Below, one piece after another: positions 8,147 through 16,489 of a stretch of 39,785 nt of DNA. The DNA comes from UKL13-2 sp043756275 (GTDB taxonomy: Bacteria > Pseudomonadota > Gammaproteobacteria > Burkholderiales > Usitatibacteraceae): positions 1 through 39,785 of the forward strand of contig JAYURJ010000122.1 of NCBI GenBank assembly GCA_043756275.1, in the 5' to 3' direction. The position numbers and the translations under genes are program-made. The notes under the pieces were generated by a model. It ran no database searches and was not told the DNA's origin. It saw only the letters and a list, made by a program, of their open reading frames with translations. The stretch's first letter is position 1, and each line of letters starts with the position of its first letter.

Positions 8147-8176
8147 CTATTGCTGTCTATTGCCCCCTATTGCCTA
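8147..8176. repeat. Three tandem 10-nt repeats at a convergent gene junction
   Basis: CTATTGC occurs at 8147, 8157 and 8167, exactly 10 nt apart, in the 31-bp space between two convergent genes. The third copy supplies the TAG stop of the glycosyltransferase on the minus strand. No hairpin-type terminator is visible at this junction. Confidence 0.6.
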
Positions 8177-8994
8177 AAAGCGGGCGCTTTCTTCACACGT
8201 GCATCGGCCAGCTCGCTGCCGGTAAGCGCCGCCAGATCCGGCGCAATAGCCGTTGCCATGGGCAGATTGAGGCTGCGCCAAAGGCCCAGGGGATGCATAC
8301 CGCGCCTGAGCAAACGACCCGCCACCATGACGACAATACGCGCAATATCGAGCACCGGACGGAAATGGCTTGCCCGCGCCTGCTTGGGATAAATCCCGGG
8401 GATGGCGACGGCAATGCTGCGCATACCCAGCGCACCGGCCTCGATCAATACCTCGCTCTCAAATACAAAGCCATTCCAGGCGACATCGCGACGGCTGATT
8501 TTGGTAAACAGCGATGCCGGATAAACGCGGAACCCTGACTGGGTATCGGCGATCGGGTATCCCGCTGCCCACGAAATCCAGAAGCGCGCGAACTGGTTCG
8601 CATAGTAGCGGTGCGCCGGGAAATTCTTTTTGTCGTGCAAGCGCGCACCGATGACGATACTTTGCGGTGATCGCTCAGCGACATTGAGCAGACGCGACAT
8701 GTCCTCGGGATTGTGCTGCCCGTCGCCATCGAGCGTGACCACAAACTGCGCGCCGTTGGCGAGCGCATGTTCGAAACCTTTCCACAAGCTCGCGGCTTTG
8801 CCAACGTTGCGCCCGTTGCGCAGCAGCGTTACCGGCACGCCCTGCAGCCGATCAGCCGTGTTGTCTGTCGAGCCATCATCGACAACCACGACATCGGGCA
8901 CGATTTTCAATGCTGCTTCAACCAGCTCACGAATGGTGGCCGCTTCGTTGTAGGCCGGCATCACGACGACAGTTTTAGCGTTGGCGCGGTGCAT
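8167..8994 (-). CDS. Family 2 glycosyltransferase (dolichol-phosphate-mannose-synthase-like)
   Basis: 275 aa. GT-A fold with an N-terminal nucleotide-sugar site: VMPAYNEAATI (11-21), VDDGSTDNT (38-46) and the metal-binding TLDGDGQHNPED (DxD at 89-91). Acts on the cytoplasmic face of the inner membrane. It is the last gene of the polyene-type cluster; related clusters often include such an enzyme, which may glycosylate the polyene or its lipid anchor (inference). Its ATG lies 5 nt after the stop of a short open tail at 9000-9170, so translation was probably coupled to an upstream gene that is now broken. Confidence 0.9.
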   Translation of the reverse strand: MHRANAKTVVVMPAYNEAATIRELVEAALKIVPDVVVVDDGSTDNTADRLQGVPVTLLRNGRNVGKAASLWKGFEHALANGAQFVVTLDGDGQHNPEDMSRLLNVAERSPQSIVIGARLHDKKNFPAHRYYANQFARFWISWAAGYPIADTQSGFRVYPASLFTKISRRDVAWNGFVFESEVLIEAGALGMRSIAVAIPGIYPKQARASHFRPVLDIARIVVMVAGRLLRRGMHPLGLWRSLNLPMATAIAPDLAALTGSELADARVKKAPAFRQ

Positions 8995-8999
8995 CTCGA

Positions 9000-9170
9000 T
9001 TACTCATGATAAGGGTTGCTAGTGACATGGAAAGGCGTTGGGACGGAATTGACTCGCGAAACGCCAAGATAAAGCGCGCGTCGATAGCCGTCCGTGCGGT
9101 GTCGCACATAGCGGCGCAACACGGCACCACCATCCTCGTGCTGCTTCGTCGCGATAGATGCAGCGGCAGG
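9000..9170 (-). pseudogene. Orphan C-terminal coding tail ahead of the glycosyltransferase (possible flavoprotein remnant)
   Basis: After the MipA stop (9171-9173) the same frame stays open for 56 codons and ends in TAA at 9000-9002, 5 nt before the glycosyltransferase ATG. The peptide ends RVNSVPTPFHVTSNPYHE and contains RYVRHRTDGYRRALYLG. There is no ATG; a GTG at 9122 would give a 40-residue peptide. The tight spacing to the next gene is typical of the end of an upstream operon gene, so I read it as the tail of a gene that lost its front. I do not recognise the family. It could also be a small real gene or chance. Confidence 0.4.
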
Positions 9171-9998
9171 CTACTCACTGCGCTCCACCCATGTGCCGGA
9201 TTGCGCAAATACCCAAGTCACTGCAATGCCGACTGAAACATTGTTGCGCCGCTCAACCAAGGGACTGGACGCGAATGCCGCGCCATTGAGGACATCGAAT
9301 TTCACAAAACCGGCGACCCATACCGGCTCGAAGCGCCGTGAAAGCGCCGCAATAAACTGCGCACCCGAGTAGCCTCCGGGAGCACGATAAGCCACACGAC
9401 CTTGTCGTGCAAACTCGGGTGTCACACCATAAAAATGATCGTGATACTTGCGATCGGCGAGCAGTGCGCCGGCCACCAAACCGAGGCGCCATCCCTGAAT
9501 AGTTTTCAGATCAAGATTGAGATTCGGATTAGCGAGCACGCCAGCGCTGTGCATCGAGCGGAAATCGCTGGTGATGACTGCGCGCAATGGCAGCCTGAGC
9601 GCCAGCCTTGCGCGCTCTGTTTTGGCCAGCCAAACATTGAGCGAGGGGCCGAGTTCCAGCGACGGATCGAGATCCGGCATGCCTTCGCGCACGCGATTGC
9701 CCTCGCTGCCGTCGCTACGCACCGGCACCGAACCACTGATCGAGATATCCAGTTCAGCGCGATCACTTTTGAAAAGTAGTCCGCGCATTTTCTCGCGATC
9801 AATCTGGAATATGTCACCGCGATACACCAGCACCGGGACCGGCAACAGGTAACTGCGACGGCTGGCGCTGCCGCGATAATCCGGGAAACTGATGGCGGCT
9901 ACACCGCCACCGACTTCCCACAGTGGCAGCATCTCTGCGAGTATCGGGGACGCGCAGGTGGCGACGAACACCGTCACGCAGCCAAGCTGCCAACGCAT
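9171..9998 (-). CDS. MipA/OmpV family outer membrane protein
   Basis: 275 aa from the ATG at 9998. The start was chosen because a signal peptide begins exactly there (core LGCVTVFVATCASPILA, likely cut before EM). The mature part shows alternating amphipathic beta strands with MipA/OmpV features: early EVGGGVAAISFPDYRGS, YLLPVPVLVYRGD and a closing aromatic strand (VSVGIAVTWVF). Predicted outer-membrane beta-barrel; MipA relatives act as scaffolds or porin-like proteins. The frame continues upstream without a stop for 65 codons into a flavoprotein fragment; fusion to that would bury the signal peptide, so internal initiation is more likely. In this cluster it may help place the product in the outer membrane, or it may be a late insertion. 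Confidence 0.85.
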   Translation of the reverse strand: MRWQLGCVTVFVATCASPILAEMLPLWEVGGGVAAISFPDYRGSASRRSYLLPVPVLVYRGDIFQIDREKMRGLLFKSDRAELDISISGSVPVRSDGSEGNRVREGMPDLDPSLELGPSLNVWLAKTERARLALRLPLRAVITSDFRSMHSAGVLANPNLNLDLKTIQGWRLGLVAGALLADRKYHDHFYGVTPEFARQGRVAYRAPGGYSGAQFIAALSRRFEPVWVAGFVKFDVLNGAAFASSPLVERRNNVSVGIAVTWVFAQSGTWVERSE

Positions 9999-10010
9999 GC
10001 GCCCGTTATT

Positions 10011-10163
10011 GCGCGGTCGCCTGTCCGTTTCAACGACAGCAACATCGGGGCGCGTTTGCGCGAGCATGGTGCTGATGGTGGAACCGGCTGGGCCGCAACC
10101 GATGACGAGCGCGTCGCAGTGGCGTTCCACTTCGGGTGTGTTGCTGATGTCGAGTCTTGGCAT
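10011..10163 (-). pseudogene. N-terminal remnant of an FAD-dependent oxidoreductase/halogenase-like gene
   Basis: From the ATG at 10163 (a GTG at 10193 is also in frame) about 50 codons encode a Rossmann FAD-binding start: CDALVIGCGPAGSTISTMLA, with GxGxxG intact, then a second strand ending VVETDRRPR. In the geranylgeranyl-reductase/halogenase-like flavoproteins the homologous stretch runs straight on into FHIGES and several hundred more residues. Here it breaks off exactly there and the frame runs into the MipA start after NNGR. It follows the ketoreductase stop by about 60 nt, where related clusters (from memory) can carry such a flavoprotein. The remnant cannot be a functional oxidoreductase. 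Confidence 0.8.
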
Positions 10164-10223
10164 GAGTTGGACTTTCTTGTTAGTTGGGATCACAGCCGCG
10201 ACGCGGCGAATCGTTGTGCCTAG

Positions 10224-10943
10224 TCAGGTCATGGCGCCATCGACGCTGATGATCTGGCCGGAGATGTAGCCCGCCCGCTCGGAGCAAAGGAAGCCGACTA
10301 TGGCTGCTACTTCGTCCGGTCGCCCGACACGGCCCAGGGGCACGAGTTGCTTGATGCGCTCCGGCGGAAACGATTCCGCCAGCATCGGCGATTCGATCAA
10401 ACCCGGCGCCACCGCGTTGACGGTGATGCCGCGCGAAGCAACTTCGAGTGCCAACGCCTTGGTCGCGCCGTGCAAGCCAGCCTTAGCCGCCGAATAATTC
10501 ACCTGTCCGCGATTGCCGATCAGTCCCGCGACTGAGCTGATCGAAACGATTCGCCCCCAGCGTGTCCGTATCATCGGCATCAGCAGAGGCTGCGTAACGT
10601 TGTAAAAGCCATTCAGGCTCACGTCGATCACGCTCTTCCAGCGCGCCTCGCTCATGGCCGGCATCAATACGTCATCGTGGATACCCGCATTATTGACCAG
10701 CGCCTGCACGGGCCCCGCTTCGAGGATCAACGTCAGTGCTGCGAGGGTGGCCGCGTTATCGCAGACGTCGAACGACACCGCCTCGGCACTGCCACCGGCT
10801 TCACGCAATGCAGCGGCAAGCAACGCCGCTTCGGCCAGCCGCTGGTGCGCGTGCACGATAACGTGGAAGCCATTGTTTGAAAGTTCCCGACATATCGCCG
10901 CGCCGATACTGCCGCTGCCGCCCGTCACCAGTGCGCGCCTCAT
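10224..10943 (-). CDS. 3-oxoacyl-ACP reductase (FabG-type; ApeQ-like)
   Basis: 239 aa short-chain dehydrogenase. It reduces the 3-keto group of the growing ACP-bound chain with NADPH. Visible: cofactor loop TGGSGSIG (7-14), NNAG (84-87), and the Asn111-Ser137-Tyr150-Lys154 tetrad (NYSAAK). The ATG overlaps the dehydratase stop by 4 nt (ATGA), so the two are coupled. The pairing of reductase and small hotdog dehydratase corresponds to ApeQ/ApeP of aryl polyene clusters. Confidence 0.92.
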   Translation of the reverse strand: MRRALVTGGSGSIGAAICRELSNNGFHVIVHAHQRLAEAALLAAALREAGGSAEAVSFDVCDNAATLAALTLILEAGPVQALVNNAGIHDDVLMPAMSEARWKSVIDVSLNGFYNVTQPLLMPMIRTRWGRIVSISSVAGLIGNRGQVNYSAAKAGLHGATKALALEVASRGITVNAVAPGLIESPMLAESFPPERIKQLVPLGRVGRPDEVAAIVGFLCSERAGYISGQIISVDGAMT

Positions 10944-11395
10944 GCTTTGTTCTCCTGCAAATGATTGCCAGCGTCGATGTACATCAGCGTGAATTGTCCA
11001 CTCAATAAGCGCGTCTTGCCAACCAACACCGCGAACGAAAAAATGCCCCCTGCCGGGTCGCTGTGCAGGAGCGTGGCCTCAACTACGATGTCGCCGGCAA
11101 TCTCGTGCAGCCACTGCTGTGTGGCGGTGACGTTTTTTAACGCTGCCAGTACGCCACTGCGGGGCACCGTTTCATTTAGCAGCAGCGAGCCATGCACGGC
11201 CGTGGCCTGTGCTGCATATTCGATGCCGGCCAACGCGGCCAGGCCGCCTGCTTCGCGCAGGGGATTGTCCTGGTCACGATGCGATGTCGCGCTACAACGG
11301 ATACCGTTCGCGTTCCACTCCAGCACACGGTCCAGCAGGCACATGCGCCCTGTGTGCGGAATGCGCGCAGCGATGGCGGCGTGGTCTAGTTGCAT
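10940..11395 (-). CDS. Hotdog-fold 3-hydroxyacyl-ACP dehydratase (ApeP-like)
   Basis: 151 aa. Single hotdog domain with the dehydratase start IPHTGRMCLLDRVLEW (His and LLDRV pattern) and the long central helix with AALAGIEYAAQATAVHG. Together with the reductase downstream it would create the double bonds of a polyene. Its length matches the ApeP group rather than FabZ. A 115-bp gap separates it from the chain-length-factor gene, unlike the tight spacing elsewhere. It overlaps the next gene by 4 nt. Confidence 0.82.
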   Translation of the reverse strand: MQLDHAAIAARIPHTGRMCLLDRVLEWNANGIRCSATSHRDQDNPLREAGGLAALAGIEYAAQATAVHGSLLLNETVPRSGVLAALKNVTATQQWLHEIAGDIVVEATLLHSDPAGGIFSFAVLVGKTRLLSGQFTLMYIDAGNHLQENKA

Positions 11396-11510
11396 TGATT
11401 AATCCACAAAACTCTATGTCTGGCGGGGCACTCAGGCCGAAAAGGCTTGCGAAGGCCCGCCAAATGGCGATCTGCATATTGATGTCGCATCATCATTGAT
11501 CCTCTGCGAC
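11396..11510. other. 115-bp gap inside the biosynthetic operon
   Basis: The only sizeable untranslated gap among the core synthase genes. It contains an interrupted hairpin: outer arms GGCGGG/CCCGCC (beginning near 11418 and ending near 11461) and inner arms AGGCC/GGCTT around GAAAA. It could be an intercistronic processing or attenuation element, or a scar of a lost gene. Confidence 0.4.
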
Positions 11511-12293
11511 TTAGCATCGCGTCACCGCCAGATCGAGTTCCGGCGAAAGCGGCAATGAAACCGCTGCGCATGCAGGATTTGCCAGTGACTCAAGCACAGC
11601 AAAACCACGTCCGCAGGCATTGGCGTGCCATGTCGATGGAATCCACGCCTGCCAGGTTGCAGCGCCGCGCGTTAGGGCAATCACCAGCTCCCAAGTGGCG
11701 AGCGATGCAGGCCCAGCTTCCGGCGTCAGCACCAGCGCAATCGCCGTTGCGTCGACCACCGGCATGACCTCGCACATCGGCGATGGCAGCGGACTGTCGT
11801 AGCACACGTACAGTACCGACACCTGATCCGCGACCGCCTGCGCCGCCGCATTGAGCAAGCCCGCTGCGAAACTCCATTCGCCGCGACAGATGCTGCTTGC
11901 GGCGCGCTGCGCGTTCATGGCGATGCTGTAATAACCACTGGGGGCGTTGTGTACGGAATTATGGAACTGCGTGGGCGAAACCTCCCGCGTACCGGCGAGC
12001 GCTTCGCACAACTGATGCGTGATCACACCCGCCGCTTCGTATGACGAGAACACCATCGCCAACTCCTGCGGTGCCAACGCAGTCTGTCGCAACGCCTGTT
12101 CCGCCACCGCGATGGCCAGGCGCACAGTTGGGCTGCTGCGTCGCCGCTCAGCCGGGGCCAGACAATCCGGCGGCGGCACTGCCAGAGGCGATGGAACGAA
12201 CCCGCATCGCATCGCCAGAATTTCTCTCGCGGTTTCCCAGTCGGGTAATCCCGGTGCGAGTACGCCAACGGCTTCGACAGAAACGCGCATCAT
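11511..12293 (-). CDS. Beta-ketoacyl synthase-like chain-length factor (ApeC-like)
   Basis: 260 aa from the ATG at 12293, 4 nt before the end of the ketosynthase gene, with GGAGGG upstream; a second ATG follows directly. It is about two thirds of a normal ketosynthase and matches the beta-ketoacyl synthase N-terminal-like family found next to ApeO-type ketosynthases. Motifs: FSSYEAAGVITHQLCEAL, SPTQFHNSVHNAPSGYYSIA and a WSFAAGLLNAAAQAV segment. The TACSS nucleophile motif and the HGT and GH histidine motifs of active enzymes are missing. Likely forms a heterodimer with the upstream ketosynthase and sets chain length. Confidence 0.83.
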   Translation of the reverse strand: MMRVSVEAVGVLAPGLPDWETAREILAMRCGFVPSPLAVPPPDCLAPAERRRSSPTVRLAIAVAEQALRQTALAPQELAMVFSSYEAAGVITHQLCEALAGTREVSPTQFHNSVHNAPSGYYSIAMNAQRAASSICRGEWSFAAGLLNAAAQAVADQVSVLYVCYDSPLPSPMCEVMPVVDATAIALVLTPEAGPASLATWELVIALTRGAATWQAWIPSTWHANACGRGFAVLESLANPACAAVSLPLSPELDLAVTRC

Positions 12294-13513
12294 GCCGCCC
12301 TCCCGAAAAGCAGCGCGCAATTACTGCCACCGAAGCCAAAGTTGCTGCTCATCACCCGTTCGAGCTGCGCACCACGCCCTTCGATGACAACAGCACTACG
12401 TAATTCCGGATCGACAGTGCCGGTGGTCGGACTGCCGGGTATGTAGTTGTGTTCAATGGAGAGCAACGCGATCACTGCCTCGGTGATACCCGCCGCGCCG
12501 AGCGTGTGGCCGGTGAAGCCCTTGGTGGATGAGCACGCAACGCCGACGCCGAACACACTTTGCATCGCCCGATCTTCGGCACGGTCGTTGGCCGGTGTGG
12601 CGGTGCCGTGAAGATTGACGTAATCTATATCTGCAGGCACGAGAGCCGCGCGATGCAGAGCCTCGTGCATTGCGCGGCGAGCACCATCTCCCTCCGGGTG
12701 TGGTGTGGACATATGGTGTGCATCGCTGGATTCGCCATAGCCGAGCAGATACAGATTTGCGTTCGCCGACTCACTGCGTTCGAGCAACACAAACCCGGCA
12801 GCCTCGCCAATCGAAATCCCACGCCGCGCTGCATCGAATGGGCGGCAGGCATCTGGAGCCACCAGTTGCAGCGCACTAAAACCATACAGCGTGGTGTGGC
12901 AAAGGCTGTCCACTCCACCGACAACGGCGGCATCGATCAAGCCCAGCCGGATAAATCTCTCCGCGAGGCAAAACACTTTTGCGCTCGATGAACAGGCGGT
13001 GGATATCGTCATTGCCGGGCCGGTCAATGCCAACATGCGGCGCACGAATTCGGTCGTGGCATCGAGATTGTGGGTGGTTTCGTAGCGATAGTCGGCGGGC
13101 AGACGACCGCTCTGTGGCTCGCGGTGCTGGTAGGCAATCTCAGTGGAGAGGATGCCAGAGGTGCTGGTGCCGATGAATACGCCGACTCGCTCGCCACCGA
13201 CACGCAGGCGTGCATCCGCCACGGCTGTCATGAAATTGTCCTGCCCCAACCCCAGCAAGGCGAGGCGGTTGTTGCGGCAATCGAAGTCGTGCAGCGGGTT
13301 GGGAAGTGTCACCGCATCATCGCCATCAAGCGACGCTACGCGACCGATCCAGCATGGCAGTGGTGCCCAGTCGAGATTATTGGGTACGAGTCCGCTGCGC
13401 CCCTCGCGCAATGCGCGTGCCGTCGCGACGTTACCGATACCGGCGGCGTTGGTGGTGGTGTAAGCGGAAATGGCGAGCGGGGTCATAAGCACATTCATGT
13501 TTCCGTTATTCAT
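12290..13513 (-). CDS. 3-oxoacyl-ACP synthase II-type ketosynthase (ApeO-like)
   Basis: 407 aa; later Met codons (6 and 10) could also be starts. It condenses malonyl-ACP with the growing aryl-polyene chain. The catalytic triad is complete: Cys174 in STACSSS, His302 in LHGTATPAND and His336 in GFTGHTLGAAG; the C-terminal glycine loop is NFGFGGSN. Overlaps the exporter gene by 8 nt and the chain-length factor by 4 nt, so the three are translationally linked. The KS/CLF pairing is characteristic of aryl polyene and related type II polyketide systems in Gram-negatives. Confidence 0.92.
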   Translation of the reverse strand: MNNGNMNVLMTPLAISAYTTTNAAGIGNVATARALREGRSGLVPNNLDWAPLPCWIGRVASLDGDDAVTLPNPLHDFDCRNNRLALLGLGQDNFMTAVADARLRVGGERVGVFIGTSTSGILSTEIAYQHREPQSGRLPADYRYETTHNLDATTEFVRRMLALTGPAMTISTACSSSAKVFCLAERFIRLGLIDAAVVGGVDSLCHTTLYGFSALQLVAPDACRPFDAARRGISIGEAAGFVLLERSESANANLYLLGYGESSDAHHMSTPHPEGDGARRAMHEALHRAALVPADIDYVNLHGTATPANDRAEDRAMQSVFGVGVACSSTKGFTGHTLGAAGITEAVIALLSIEHNYIPGSPTTGTVDPELRSAVVIEGRGAQLERVMSSNFGFGGSNCALLFGRAA

Positions 13514-15887
13514 CGCGCCGTGTCCCCTCTCCCGTCAACGGGAGAGGGAAGATGCCTGCGGACATGCGCCGCGCCCACAACGCGGACATGAGTAGTGCCA
13601 TTACCGCACCCAGCGCAACGGTGCTACCGATGGCATGCAACACGGGTGTGGACGACATTGCAAGGAAGCCAAAGGTGATGATGGTTGACGTACTACAAAC
13701 GGCTAGCGACAGGCGTGTGCGTTTTCGCTCTTCTTCGTCGATGGCGACGCGCTCGAAGAACAGTGCGTAATTGAGTCCAATGCCCAGCACCAGCAAAAGT
13801 GCCACCAGATGGAACACGCTGAGCCGCTCACCAAACGCGACCAGCACTGCAACAGTGAGGATCAACGCGGCACCAGCCGGTAGTGCCACGTGCAATGCGC
13901 GCGCGCCTGAACGCAAGCCGACCGCGAGCAGGACAACGATCAAGGCAGCGCCCCAACCTGCCTGCGCCAGCGCCTCACGGCGGAAACCATCGACCATGTC
14001 GGAAGAAACCTGTTTCAAATCCACCAACTCGCTATTGGCTTGTGGATTTGATGCCAAATCCTGCTTGAGCTTTGCCGGTTCGACGACACCACCCAGTGGG
14101 GTCAGTACCAGCCACTGTCCGTCGAGCTCAACGACCAGCGCATTTAATTTCGCGCCCAGCGGCGTGCCCGCATATGAAGCCGTCGTCACGGGCGCGATCG
14201 CTTGGGACGCGGCTTTACGCGCAATACCAACCTCCTCGACAAAGGGCTGAAACGCATCGGCCCGAAACGGCAGGCCTTTCAATGCTTGCGCAAGATTGCG
14301 CTCCAACTCAGGCGCGTCGGGAAGTGCGCGCAGGCGAGCGCGTTGCATGTCCGGTGTGGGCAGGAATTTCGCTGGCGAATCAAAACTGCGTATCCATTTT
14401 TCACTTTGCCAGCGCAGCAAAACCGGCAACACATTCTCGGCCGCTTGCAACGCCGCAGTCTGACTGCTACCGCTACTGGCGAGAAATACACTGACCTCCG
14501 GCGCACCCATTTCGCGGCGCAGTTGTGCATCCTGCGCGCGCATGTCCGGCGACACCGGACTGATGCCGGCGAGATCGCGCTGCCACCATGCCGGGTGAAG
14601 CGTGATAAGCCACGCGCCAGCACAAACGACCAGGAAGGCAGCAACCGCGTCCGGCCAACGAGAGCGATCCAGAAATCCAGCGGAGGGCAAATTGAACCGG
14701 GCAAACGCCAGTGCGCGGTCACCGAGCAACCAGGGAATCAGGTATTGCGTGGTAATTCCTGCGACCAGCACCCCCACCATCGTCAGTACGCCGAGCTGCG
14801 CCAGGCCTTTGAAACTCGATAGCGTGAGCGCCAGCGCACTCACCACCGTCGATAGCACCGCCAGTGCAAGCGTGACCCTGAGTCGCCGCGCCGCGCTACG
14901 AGCAGCCTCGCCGGGCGCGGTATTGAGCAGCAGATAACTGGGGTAATCAACCGCCTCGCCAATGAGCGTCGCCGCAAATCCCAGCGTAATGGCATGCACC
15001 GAACCAAACATGGCGTTGACCACCAGCACGCCAATCAGCAAGCCAAAGGCGACCGGAATCGTCACCAATACCACGGCAAGTGCCGAGCGATAGACCAATA
15101 TCAGCATCGCCAATATCACCAACGCCGAAAGGGTACTCAGCCGCTGGGCATCGCTGCGGATCAGGCGTCGTGACTCAGCCGCAAATACGCCCGGGCCGGT
15201 GAGGATCGCATCGACCTTTGGATTTTCCTCAAGTAGCGCACGCCTGACCGCGGCCATCGCCAGTTCCTGTCGTTCGCTATCGAAGCCGGGCGCGCGCGTC
15301 TGCGCAATCAGGAAGGCGCGCCTGCCATCGGCGCTGAACCACACACCCTGGCGTAACGCGGGTATCGCGCCGGATTCGAACTGGCGGACGATAGCGAGAA
15401 ATTCTCCCGTCGGGTCCCGCGCCATGATGGTTCTCGACAGCGCCCCGAACGGCGACGCCATCTGCGCCAATTGCTCTTCAAGTGCAGCACGCAGGCCGGT
15501 CACAGTGAATTTGTCTGCATTGATTGCGGGGCTCAGCGCGTAGCGATGGCGCATCAGCACCTCACCCTGCGCCACGAATTGGTCGAGACTGCCGTTGGCG
15601 GCATACTCGAATTCTGGCGCCCGGCCCAGCCGTTCGGCCAGCTTGCGGCTGGTTTGCGCGAGTGTTTTTTCGTCAGCACCCTGCAGTGCCACCAGCATCA
15701 GGCGCGATACCAGACCATCGCGTAGCTGGGCGATCAGCAATCGCTCTTCCGGTGTCGTCGAAGGCGGCAGAAAGGCGGTGAAGTCGCTTTCAATACGCAG
15801 GCTCTTACTGGCGAACAGCGCAAGCGCCGCAAAGGCGATCAACGCCACTGCGTAACGCCACACGGCACGCGATCCCAGCTTCAACAT
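13506..15887 (-). CDS. MMPL/RND-superfamily exporter (ApeM-like)
   Basis: 793 aa. Two repeats, each with a long periplasmic domain followed by a bundle of membrane helices; N-terminal anchor WRYAVALIAFAALALFA. The first periplasmic domain starts with SDFTAFLPPSTTPEERLL, typical of the subgroup found in aryl polyene clusters. Helix bundles lie near residues 240-420 and 640-780. Likely moves the lipid-linked product out of the inner membrane together with the LolA-like protein. The last residues (PLPLTGEGTRRDE) are encoded by an inserted palindromic repeat (13525-13548) and are unlikely to belong to the original protein. Confidence 0.9.
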   Translation of the reverse strand: MLKLGSRAVWRYAVALIAFAALALFASKSLRIESDFTAFLPPSTTPEERLLIAQLRDGLVSRLMLVALQGADEKTLAQTSRKLAERLGRAPEFEYAANGSLDQFVAQGEVLMRHRYALSPAINADKFTVTGLRAALEEQLAQMASPFGALSRTIMARDPTGEFLAIVRQFESGAIPALRQGVWFSADGRRAFLIAQTRAPGFDSERQELAMAAVRRALLEENPKVDAILTGPGVFAAESRRLIRSDAQRLSTLSALVILAMLILVYRSALAVVLVTIPVAFGLLIGVLVVNAMFGSVHAITLGFAATLIGEAVDYPSYLLLNTAPGEAARSAARRLRVTLALAVLSTVVSALALTLSSFKGLAQLGVLTMVGVLVAGITTQYLIPWLLGDRALAFARFNLPSAGFLDRSRWPDAVAAFLVVCAGAWLITLHPAWWQRDLAGISPVSPDMRAQDAQLRREMGAPEVSVFLASSGSSQTAALQAAENVLPVLLRWQSEKWIRSFDSPAKFLPTPDMQRARLRALPDAPELERNLAQALKGLPFRADAFQPFVEEVGIARKAASQAIAPVTTASYAGTPLGAKLNALVVELDGQWLVLTPLGGVVEPAKLKQDLASNPQANSELVDLKQVSSDMVDGFRREALAQAGWGAALIVVLLAVGLRSGARALHVALPAGAALILTVAVLVAFGERLSVFHLVALLLVLGIGLNYALFFERVAIDEEERKRTRLSLAVCSTSTIITFGFLAMSSTPVLHAIGSTVALGAVMALLMSALWARRMSAGIFPLPLTGEGTRRDE
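13525..13548. repeat. REP-like palindrome forming the 3' end of the exporter gene
   Basis: CCCTCTCCCGT (13525-13535) and ACGGGAGAGGG (13538-13548) are perfect inverted arms with a 2-nt loop. On the minus strand it encodes the PLPLTGEG part of the exporter C-terminus. Such CCCTCTCCCG palindromes occur as dispersed repeats in many proteobacteria (from memory). Only one copy is visible here. Confidence 0.65.
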
Positions 15888-15907
15888 GACTGTGCTTCAC
15901 CCATCAG

Positions 15908-16489
15908 CTAGCGAACCTGCAGCACCGAATGGTCGCCACTGGCTTCGCGCACTTCGATCTGTGAGACCCGACCGGCGCGACCGGACACCGTCACCCGCTG
16001 TACGTATCGGCGTGTTTGCTCATCGATAGGTGTCATATCGAGACGCCACGATGGTTCATCACCCTGCAACGACAATTCATAGTGCGTACGCAGCAAAACA
16101 ATATCACCGCCGAGCACACCACGCAGACTGGCCGCGAATGCGGCGAGCAGCGGCTGGCTGGACAGTGGAATACGCCTTTCCTTGCCGTCGCGCGTCATCA
16201 CCAGGTCCTCGCCGGCAAAGCGGTAGCTTTCCTTGCGCGGCGTCTCGATATTTTTCTCGACGATATCCGGTCGGCGATAGACCAGCTTTCCCGAACTCAC
16301 GACCGGCGTCGACAGGAGGCTCGAAAACTTCTTTTCGGTAAACGCCACTTCGGCTGCTGGCACCGCAGCGAGTAATTGCATCAGCCGGGGCAGATCGAGA
16401 CTCTGGGCGCACGTGGCCCCTATCGCAGTCAGCAGAAAAAACACCAAAATCCATCGCCTAACGCTTCGTGCGTAACCAGTTTCGTTCAT
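15908..16489 (-). CDS. LolA-like outer-membrane lipoprotein carrier (ApeL-like)
   Basis: 193 aa with a signal peptide (RRWILVFFLLTAIGATCA, cut near AQS). The mature part has the LolA-like beta-sheet pattern: VAFTEKKFSSLLSTPVVSSG, KLVYRRPDIVEK, SYRFAGEDLVMTRDGKERR. A periplasmic carrier for lipidated molecules; in aryl polyene clusters this subfamily accompanies the MMPL exporter. The gene abuts the acyltransferase stop directly and precedes the exporter by 20 bp. Confidence 0.87.
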   Translation of the reverse strand: MNETGYARSVRRWILVFFLLTAIGATCAQSLDLPRLMQLLAAVPAAEVAFTEKKFSSLLSTPVVSSGKLVYRRPDIVEKNIETPRKESYRFAGEDLVMTRDGKERRIPLSSQPLLAAFAASLRGVLGGDIVLLRTHYELSLQGDEPSWRLDMTPIDEQTRRYVQRVTVSGRAGRVSQIEVREASGDHSVLQVR

